A stretch of 64,000 bases of DNA from Scenedesmus sp. ARA3. Lineage: Eukaryota > Chlorophyta > Chlorophyceae > Sphaeropleales > Scenedesmaceae. Location of the stretch: NCBI GenBank assembly GCA_004335835.1, contig RWJK01001729.1, positions 1 through 64,000 of the forward strand, read 5' to 3'. Positions within the stretch are counted from its first letter, which is position 1. Each line of letters starts with the position of its first letter. The position numbers and the translations under genes are program-made. The notes beneath the pieces were generated by a model, which made no database searches, had not been told where the DNA came from, and saw only the letters and a program-made list of their open reading frames with translations. Shown in pieces: positions 55,951-64,000 of the stretch.

Positions 55951-58200
55951 TTTGTGCACATGCGTTCAGCGCAAGGGCGCAGCTGGGACGCGATGGACAG
56001 TCGCTGCCCGGAAGCAGCGCTGCGCTGGCTTAGAAAAAACAGTGTGCTGGAAGGTTGTCATGGCGTTGAGGGTTGAGGGTCCAACCCTGAGCATGAGCCG
56101 CTACAGTGGTAAACACAACAATGGGCTGTTTGTGGCTTTGTGTGTTTTAGGAGTGGATAGTTTGGCTGTATGTGTGTCGCTTGGTGAACGTTTGCGGGGT
56201 AGGTGTGGAGTGTGTTTCTGCACAGGGAGCTCTGCTGCAGCGGCTGTGTGTCTGTGTAGCGGCTGTGTGTGCGAGCCATGCTGAGAGGATGCATTTGCTG
56301 CATTATCCGTGTGTTGGAGGTGTGCGTGTGTGTGCTTTACACGGCGTCTGTGTTGCATTGGTGTGAGGTTGATGTTGCGTATGCATCGGATAGAGCCTGG
56401 CCTTGAGCTTCTCAGAAGAAGAGGCGATAGGCTACCGCGTGTGGTGTATGTAGAGCTTGTGTTTGACTGCAGATGCTGGTGAGACCGCAGCATGCCATGC
56501 CGCCGTCACACTGTTGTATGCATGGTTGCATACCATTCGTACTGCATGTGCCTCGTCCTGAGTAAGCGCGGTCTCATTGTTGGATCAGCAAAACACTGTG
56601 AAATCTAGGATGCAGTATTGATGCTGTGCCATGGACACAGCAGTGTGTTTTTGCTGTCCCTGTGACACTGTTGCAGGTGCTGGCGCCGTGCTGCGGTTTG
56701 GTGGACCGCAACCCTTGTACTGTATTGTTTGCAGCATTCATTTGACTATGGTTGTGCTGCCGCAGCAACATTGAGCCTGTTGCCGTCTGTATGCTTATGT
56801 ATGTGTGCGTGTCTGCTGTCGATGCCAGGTGGAAGATGGATTGTTGTGGCTGTCTTGGCCAGCTGCAATTGCAGTGACACGCGTGCAGCGCGGCGGCTGT
56901 GGCATTTGCTGCAGGTACCCGCCTCTGCTGCATTCGGCATTGTCATCTGCCTTATCTGTTATGCGCAACTGCTGCAAGTGCTGTGGCACCTATCTCCCAC
57001 TGTGTGCATGTGCTCAGCAGCAAGCGGCACACGTACATCTGTTATCCTCCTGCAGGCTTGAGTGGCGTCGCTGCTGTGACGAGATTGGTAGCAGGATCGC
57101 AGTGCTGATCTCGCAGGCTGGTTTGGCGTTGTGGGAGGCACAGTGGCAGTAGTCCTGTGCATTGGTGCACGGGAGGGGCTCTTCACGTGCAGACATGTGT
57201 GGCCGGTGCAAGCCAGTGTGATGTACCCTCGTAAGTACATGCAACCACCCCTGCAATTTCAGGAGCATCCAGCCTCTGTGGATTAATATGCAGCAAGAAC
57301 GTTTGCTCCAAAGTGGGGGCACTGTGCACAGCGCCGGCCCGTGCCCTAGGCCGCACAGGCCTTCAAACGGGGCCCCCGCAAATCGGATTTGCTGTCCGTT
57401 AGACCTTCTGCCTGCACGACCGGCGTCCACGAGGTGACATCAACGACAAGTGATGGAACAAGAACCTAAAAAAAGATAATAAATCGGTATGATCACATCA
57501 TTGAACGGACTGCTCTGTGTGACTTGTCGCTGCGACGATAGCTGTGCAAGCCCGCCAAAGCCCGCCATCGCCCGCCAGCAGGATCGCAGTTGGTTGTTGA
57601 AAAAACTGATTGTAAGTGCCGATAACTGCATTACAGATCACGCATATGATAATGCGTTGTGTAATATGCTTGAGTCATCATGATCACCTCAGGGTCCGTA
57701 CTGCCACTCCTGGGGCTGCTGGCAGCGAGAAAACTTGTGCGATGTGCAATAGGCGAAGTTCGATCTGACGTTTTCCCACATGTGCCACCGATCGTAGATC
57801 GGACAACTTAGGGCACCAGGTACTTGCCTCACGACCCGCCATGCACATACTTCCATCATTGGTTCATATGTATGCATCTACTTTAAGATTTCAAAGTTTT
57901 TGGCGCGCCTGCCAACGTAGTTGCCTGTGCACACCGTGTAACCCCTCTTCTTCTTCTTCTGCGCGCCTGCCATAGTAGGCCTCTCTGTCGCGCCTGTCTC
58001 TCTCTCGCGCATTTTCTGCCCTCCCCTCTCCTAGGGGCCTGTCCCCTGTGCACCTTTCCTGGTGCGCAATCATGCTGTAGCTTGTACCTCCAATGTCAAC
58101 GGTGTTTCTGATCATCCGATTGTGCTGCAACAGCAGAGAGCATGCCCAGCACAGGGGCAACTGCCAAGTAGCATGTGGTACATGGGCACAGGCATGTTAG
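55951..58200. other. Gene-poor interval
   Basis: GT-rich 3' flank of PFK to about 57240, then a mixed stretch with no coding or RNA signature I can support. A TTCTTCTTCTTCT and TCTCTCTCTC patch is at about 57948-58012. Confidence 0.45.
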
Positions 58201-58210
58201 CTGCGACTGC

Positions 58211-58290
58211 CTGCATCCTTCAGCTGCCCAACCTCCAAACCAACCACCAGCAGGTTGTTCTGCGGCAGAGCAGCTGCCTTTAAAATGGCT
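58211..58290 (-). repeat. Echo of the last WDR81-like exon, 3' edge
   Basis: The + strand CTTCAGCTGCCCAACCTCCA, then AACCAACCACCAGCAGGTTG, repeats the real end CTTCAGCTGCCCATCCTCTG...AGCCAACCACAAGCAGCTTG at 58471-58510, which encodes the final KLLVVGSEDGQLKI. Offset about 260 bp, downstream in transcription. Confidence 0.75.
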
Positions 58291-58458
58291 GAAAGCCATT
58301 GGCAACAATGCTGTGGCTGAACTTGTAACTTTGTTCAACAGCCACTGACACGTGTCCTGGCACAGGTCACAGGTCCATTACTGGGTTGCATTTGATACAG
58401 CTGGCACAGCGCCCTACACACTGCTCAATAATGCTGGATCACATCTCAACTGCAACAG

Positions 58459-58835
58459 CTACCTGCAAATCTTCAGCTGCCCATCCTCTGAGCCAACCAC
58501 AAGCAGCTTGCTGTGCGGCAGCAGCCCAAGCCCCACAATGGCAGAGCCAGATGACGCCGCCTTAGGCCCTAAAACCTCACGGGAACCCTTCCCGCCAGAA
58601 CCTAAACCCCGCGCACTGCCACCTCGGATGCCTGTCATGCGCACCTTGCGTGTCACTGCTGCTGCCGGCGCCGACCACCCCTGCTGCTGCTGCTGACTTG
58701 GCACGCTGCTGCTGCTGCCACCGCTGTCAAGCGGCGCAAGTCCGAGGTTTGCGCCGCCATACACGATCGCTGCATCCTGGTACACCACAAAGCCCTCGAT
58801 CCCATCTCGTGTGCCCTTGAAGGCAGCAATAGGCA

Positions 58836-58871
<36 letters not shown>

Positions 58872-59225
58872 ACCAGTGCCTCGTGTGCCTGAGCATCCGC
58901 AGATCCCAAAGCTTTAGGGTTTTGTCGAGTGAGCAGCTGAGCAGCTGCCAGTCACCTCGGGATCCTGCAAGCCCCTGCAGCTGACTCAGCCGCTGATTGT
59001 GTGCCTGCCAGCTGCCCACAACCAGCCCAGCCCTTGCATCTAACAGTAACAATCTGCCGCTGCCGCTGCCAGCGGCCAGCCAGCCGCCGCCGCCGCCGCT
59101 GCTGCTGCTGCAAACTGCAGAGACCACGCAGCTTGAAGGATCCTCCCAGCCGGCACTTCCGCTGCCGCCTGCAAGCAGCAGCGGGTTGAGCTGCTGCTGC
59201 TGCTGCTGGCTGTAGTAGCCTAGAC

Positions 59226-59256
<31 letters not shown>

Positions 59257-59702
59257 TAGCTGCCTTGGCTGTCGGGGCTCCCAGCACGCCACAAAGTCCT
59301 CAACAAGAGCGCCAGTTTCTACATCCAGGCAGCAGACATGCCCATCTGCAGTTCCTGCAAGCAGCAACCCACAGCTGCCATAGCCGCCAGTGTAACCATC
59401 GCCACTGCTGCTGCTGCTGCCAAGCAGGCCTGTCCTGTCAGCAAATGCATCGCTTGTGCCCACAGCTGCCATGCAAGTGTAACCCAGCTGACCGCCAAGA
59501 GCCAAGGCAGCAGACGGCGCACTGCCAACAACAGAACCTTGGACCGATCCAGCATCAGCAGCAGCGTCCAGCTGGTGGACATCGGATGTGCTTGCAGCAG
59601 CAGCGCCTGACAGCTGCCTGCTGGTCGGCAGGGTGGCCAGTGCTTGCCAGCCCCTGCCACTGCTGCAGCCACGCTCTAGGAAGCCCCCGGGCGATGACAC
59701 AC

Positions 59703-59736
<34 letters not shown>

Positions 59737-62700
59737 AGAGGAGCCGTCCGCATGCTGACTAACCGCCGCCGCCGCCGCTGCTGCTGCTGCTGCTGGTCCT
59801 CCTGAGGCCGCTGGTCCAGATCCGCTGCTGCCACTGTGTACAGAGCTGCTGGAAAGACCTGCCGTAGTGCCTGCGCCCTCCGCTGCAGGGTTCAGCGGCC
59901 CCAATATGTTTAGGTCTGTGGGGTTCTGACGCGGCCTAAAACCGCCGATAGCATCTGGCATCTCCTCTGGGACAAAGCATGTCAGCTGCCTGCCTGTGCT
60001 GCGGGACCAGACATGAATCGCGCCAGAAACATCCAACGAAGCTACTGCCGCACTGCCAGGGCCTAAGAATGCCAGCTTGTGCACTGCTGCGCTGTGCCCT
60101 GCGTACTGCACTTTTGTCTCGGCATCTGCCAGCTCCCACACCCGCACCACGGAAGAAGCTGCTGCGCTGCCACCCTCACGCACGCCACTGCGGCCTGCGT
60201 CAGGGAGGTGAGATAAGATGAAGAAAGGCATAAGGGCACCACGCCACACAGTGTGATGCATATGTCGAGGGCTCGGTAACAACGGAGCTTGCAGCTGCGG
60301 AACCCCTGCATCCAAGCTATTATCCTCGCAGATGACACACGTGCTCTTTAGAGTAGTTTCCAAGCACAGGTGATAAAGCTAACACGCCACAAGACCCGCT
60401 CACCTGCAGTCGCCAGCCACCTCTCTCCAGGATCAACAGCCAGTGCCCGCATGCGCTCCCTGTGCGCAGGCCACGCATGCAACCACACAGCAACCAAGCT
60501 CCCGCCAGCATGACACTGATCACGCAGCACTCGATCTGTGTGCTCAACTGCACTCGCCAGCCGCTTCTCCTCAGGAGCAACTGCCAGCGCCCGCTCTTCA
60601 TCAAAAACACCAGCCTCCAAACCACATAATCACAAATTGCACAGAACCTAATGCGCACCTGCAGTAGCCAGCCACCTCTCCCTGGATCAACAGCCAGCGC
60701 CCGCATGCGTAAACACATGCAGCATCTACAGCATCAGTCACCTACACACCACCCAACCTTTACCTGCAGTGGCTAGCCACCTCTCCAGAGGATCAACTGC
60801 CAGCGCCCGCATTCTCTCTCGGTGAGCTGGCCAGGCATGCAGCGCCACAGCCCCCAAGCTCCAGCCAGGCTCCCACCAGCAGCCAGCCACAGAGCGCCAC
60901 GGCCTGCTGCTGCCGCTGCTGCTGCTGCTGCTGCTGCCGGCGGTTGGTGGAGGGGTGAGTACTGGCAGCAGGTGTGTGGGGTCCAGGCGGGGGTTGTGCA
61001 GCAGCCAGAACCACTCCTTGCCTGCTGAGGGCCCTTGTTCAGCTGCAAATGCAGAAAGCAGCAAGCAAGGGAAGGCAGCGCGTTGAGCAGAGGAACAGAG
61101 GACTGCACGTGGGCCCGATCAGGGCATGCAGCAGCAGGAGAGACGACACAAGATTCAAGCGAGGATACTGCAAACCACTGGAGTGCTGCTTCAGCAGTGG
61201 GGCACAGCGCTTGCAGGATGAAAGTGATCTCGCCCTCACAGCAGTGAAACAAACAAAACACACCAAAAGGACAGCTGCCGCACCTGTTGCAGCGCGCGCA
61301 GGTGACTCCAGCAGCAGCCGCAACTCCTTCAGCTCAGAAGCCCAGCCACGGCCAGCGGCAGTAGCAGCAGCAGCATGCCCAGCAGCAGTTTGCTTGTGTA
61401 CAGGAACAGCTCCGGGAGCAGCTGCAGCAGCAGTCAGTCCTGCAGCCGCGCTGGCCGGCGTTGACGCTACACCCAGCGGTGCAGCTGCTGTGTATGTGCT
61501 ACTGCCTGCTGCCGCTGCTGCTGCTGCTGCTGCTTCTCGCGGCTTGCCCTTGACGGCAGCTGCAGCAGTAGCGGCAGCAGAGCCGGGCGTCTTTACACTG
61601 CTGCTGCTGCTGCTGCTGGCAGGTCGCTGCTGCTGCAGGCTTGAAGCCTGTGACAACAGCCCGGCAGGTGCAGCTGCCGCTGCTGCTGCATCCACAGGCG
61701 CTGATGCTGTCCTGGGCATCATAGGATGGTCAGCTTGAAGCAGCTCAGCCAGTCCAACAGCAGCCGGTGCAGCAGCAGCAGCAGCTGCTGCAGAAGCTGC
61801 CTCAGCGCCAGCTGACGCTGCTGCTGCTGCTGCTGCATCATTTGCAGCAGCTGCTGCTGATGCAGACACTGGTCGCGGCATGCTCCATCCCACACCCTCT
61901 AGAAACTCGTGTGTTGTGTTCAGGCTGCGCCGCACAACCTTCTCCTCGGCAATGCGCTGCAGCAGGTGGCTGACTCGGCCTGATATGTTGCCGCTGCTGC
62001 TCCTGCTCACTGCACCACTGCTGCTGCTGTTGGGTTCGGCAGTACTAGCTGCATTGCTGCTTGCTGTGCTTCCGCTGCTCAGCGCTGTTGCTGATGCTGC
62101 TGCTGCTTTGGGGGTCTTGGGAGCAAGTGGAGCTTCAAGCATGCCAGGCAGCGGCCATCCATTTGGATTCAACATACTGCTGCTGCTGCTGCTGCTGCTT
62201 TTGCCACTGGTACCCGTGTTTTGTGCTGCTGCTGCTGCCGCCGCTGCAGCAGCCGCCTGCTCCTGCTGTGCAAGCATGTGCAGCAGCTGCAACGGGCGGG
62301 GCTCGCTTTGCTGCTGCTGAGGTGCTGAGTCCAGGGGTGACAGCAGCGGCGGCTGCTGAGGCTCCCAGCTAGTCTCAGCTGACAGCCAGACCTGCACAGA
62401 CAAAGCAGCCGCCAGACAAAAACAGCTCAGCATTCAGATGTATCTGCGTGCACACGTGCTGCTGAGGCTCCCAGGCAGTTTCAGTTGACAGCCAGACCTG
62501 CAGCAACAGAGCAGCCAGAACAGTGTTCAGCCAGCAGATGGGTCCACGGTTCATGTGTGCAGGTTTGATGGTCTTTGATGTCTTTTACGTACGTCTTGCT
62601 GCAAAGCAGGAAAGGCTTGCAGTAACACAGGGAACTGTACAATATCGTCCTGCAACGCCCTGGCTCGCATGACTCCGAACAAAATGAGGGCCCATTGTGA

Positions 62701-64000
62701 CACATAAAGTAACAAGGTTTGACATAGTGAATGTAACGCACCTCAACGCCGTGCCAGGCTGACACAGCCTCCCGCACTTCTTTGAGCCCCAGCTGCCGAA
62801 CAGCAGCAGCATACAGCAGCAGCACAGTGCGCCAGTAGCAGCGTGCCACAGCCTGCTGCTGCTGCTGCTGCCACGGCTCTGCTGCTGACCCTAGCAGCGG
62901 CAGCAGCACCTGCGGCAGTAGCCAGCTGCGCACAAGCGCCGCACAACTGCTGCTGCTGCTGCTGTCTCCAGCTGCTGCTGATACTGAAGCTTGCTCCAAT
63001 GAAAGCAGCAGCAGCGCAGCAATGCGAGGATACAGCAGAGGGCTGTCCTGCACTGCTTGCATTTCTGGCGGCTGCAGCAGTAGCTTCGACAGCTGGTGCA
63101 GCTGCACACCTGCTGTGCTGCGCTGTCCTGCAGCTGCTGCTGCACTGCTGCTGCTGTTGCTGCTGCTGGGTGCAGAAGGAGGAGTGTTCGCCCTGTTGCC
63201 AGCAGCAGTCACCGCCATACTACTGCTGGATCCCTGCACTCCCGCTAGTCCAACACCTCCAGCACTGCTAGCTGCTGCACTCATTGTACCAACGCCCACA
63301 CCTGCTGCTACTGCTGCTGTCGCTGCTGCTGCTGCTTTTGGTGATAATACATCAGCCAAGGCCGGCAGCACTGCTTCAACACTCAGTGCCGGCAGCACAT
63401 GCGCTAACAAGCCTTCAAGCACCGGCAGAGCAGTTGCAGTGTGTGTTGCTACCCGGGCCACATCCTCACCAGCAGCAGCAGCAGCAGCTGCTGCTGCTGC
63501 TCCTGCAGATGACCGTCTGCTGCTGCTGGTTGATGCTCTCGGGCTGCCTGCAGCTGCTGCACTGCTGCTGCTGCTGAGCAGCGGCTGCAGCCCCAGCTGC
63601 AGGACAGGCATGAACACAAACTCAGCAGCCAGCTGAGCTGGCAGCACACTGCCCACTGCGAGCAGTGCCTGCGCTGCCCCATTAGGCTCAGAGCCAGTGT
63701 GACAAACAACACCATTGGCTGTTGCAGCACCAATGCTGCTGCTGCTGGTGCCAGTGTATGGCAGGGCTATCAGTAGCGGCCTCAGCACAAACTGGCACAC
63801 CACAGGAAATGGCAGCGCCTGAGCCAGCGTGGCAAGGCAGCTGGCGGCCAGCTGTCCTTGAGAGCTGCTGCACTGATGCTGCTGCTGCTGCTGCTGGTCA
63901 CTAAGACCATCTGCTGCTGCTGTAGCTTCTGGTGATGCTGCTGCTGCTGCCGCCGCTGCAATGCCTGGCATCAAAGCAAGGAAGCCTGCTGCTGGCATGC
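58459..64000 (-). CDS. WDR81/GFS12-like BEACH-WD40 protein, C-terminal part (runs off right edge)
   Basis: Four exons close in phase: beyond 64000 to 62742, 62391-61284, 61042-60764 and 60194-58459, giving at least 1460 C-terminal residues. The last exons form WD40 blades: LHAWPAHRERMRALAVDP, SVVRVWELADAETKVQYAGH, VASLDVSGAIHVWSRSTGRQ, GRLLLLDARAGLVVGSWQAH, LLSCSLDKTLKLWDLRMLRH and LLVVGSEDGQLKI at the end. Blade order and the rich mid-domain helices match the C-terminus of WDR81 and its plant counterpart GFS12. There a BEACH domain precedes, which here would lie past the window. By family knowledge such proteins act on endosome/vacuole membranes in trafficking and phosphoinositide control. 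Ala/Ser/Gln linkers inflate the spacing between blades. Other BEACH-WD40 proteins remain possible until the N-terminus is seen. Confidence 0.72.
60405..60715 (-). repeat. Three echoes of a WDR81-like WD40 exon, 3' edge
   Basis: The exon end encoding AWPAHRERMRALAVDPLERW, LATAG (real edge 60764, GCAG|GTAAAG) recurs at about 60660-60712 (GCAG|GTGCGC), about 60517-60607 (RALAVAPEEKRLASAV) and about 60412-60482 (AWPAHRERMRALAVDPGERW, ending GCAG|GTGAGC). All lie downstream, and the last copy's donor is a better consensus than the real one, so which is used is uncertain. Confidence 0.85.
62446..62498 (-). repeat. Echo of WDR81-like exon starting at 62391, 5' edge
   Basis: Minus strand CTGCAG|GTCTGGCTGTCAACTG, then AAACTGCCTGGGAGCCTCAG, repeats the exon head encoding VWLSAETSWEPQQ about 100 bp upstream, acceptor intact. 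Confidence 0.88.

Noticed and set aside
57320..57425. tRNA-like stretch with AAATC.GATTT symmetry
   Set aside because: No cloverleaf, no T-loop GTTCRA motif and no proper acceptor stem on either strand.

Overview
The window is nuclear DNA from a chlorophyte green alga, most likely Sphaeropleales (Scenedesmus/Tetradesmus-like). I infer this from intron-rich genes with GT-AG introns, very heavy CAG/CTG triplet content giving poly-Gln, poly-Ala and poly-Ser tracts, an octotricopeptide-repeat (OPR) organelle protein, TGTAA polyadenylation signals and a plant-type plastid phosphofructokinase. It is not prokaryotic: there are no operons, Shine-Dalgarno sites or CRISPR arrays.

Layout, left to right. 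1-1300 holds no gene I can support, only a 100-bp tandem repeat. 1302-2275 (-) is the 3' part of a coiled-coil gene. 3238-3729 (+) is a dead LINE fragment. 3909-7845 (-) is an OPR protein, divergent from a class-V aminotransferase at 8195-11538 (+). 12364-18460 (+) is a bZIP factor. 18461-24350 is gene-poor. 24497-25309 (-) is an unknown protein and 25770-30777 (-) a MINDY-1/2-type deubiquitinase. 32000-38910 (+) encodes a giant low-complexity protein. 39638-43347 (+) is a broken copy, and 45052-47140 (+) an intact copy, of an unfamiliar helical-repeat protein. 47791-55596 (+) is 6-phosphofructokinase. 55950-58200 is gene-poor. 58459 to the right edge (-) is the C-terminal part of a WDR81/GFS12-like BEACH-WD40 protein. 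For six genes (OPR, aminotransferase, bZIP, MINDY, PFK, intact repeat protein) I assembled exon models in which every splice phase closes and the reading frame stays open; the giant protein also closes, but its start is uncertain.

The most unusual feature recurs in most of the multi-exon genes. Introns and 3' flanks carry one to four diverged copies of the edges of the neighbouring exons. Copies of an exon's 3' edge lie downstream and usually keep the GT donor; copies of a 5' edge lie upstream and usually keep the AG acceptor. I placed about 35 of these 'splice-edge echoes'. A second oddity is that long (CTG)n tracts often sit directly against 3' splice sites, in the place of the polypyrimidine tract. 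No pathway links the genes; they look like an ordinary mix of housekeeping and regulatory loci.
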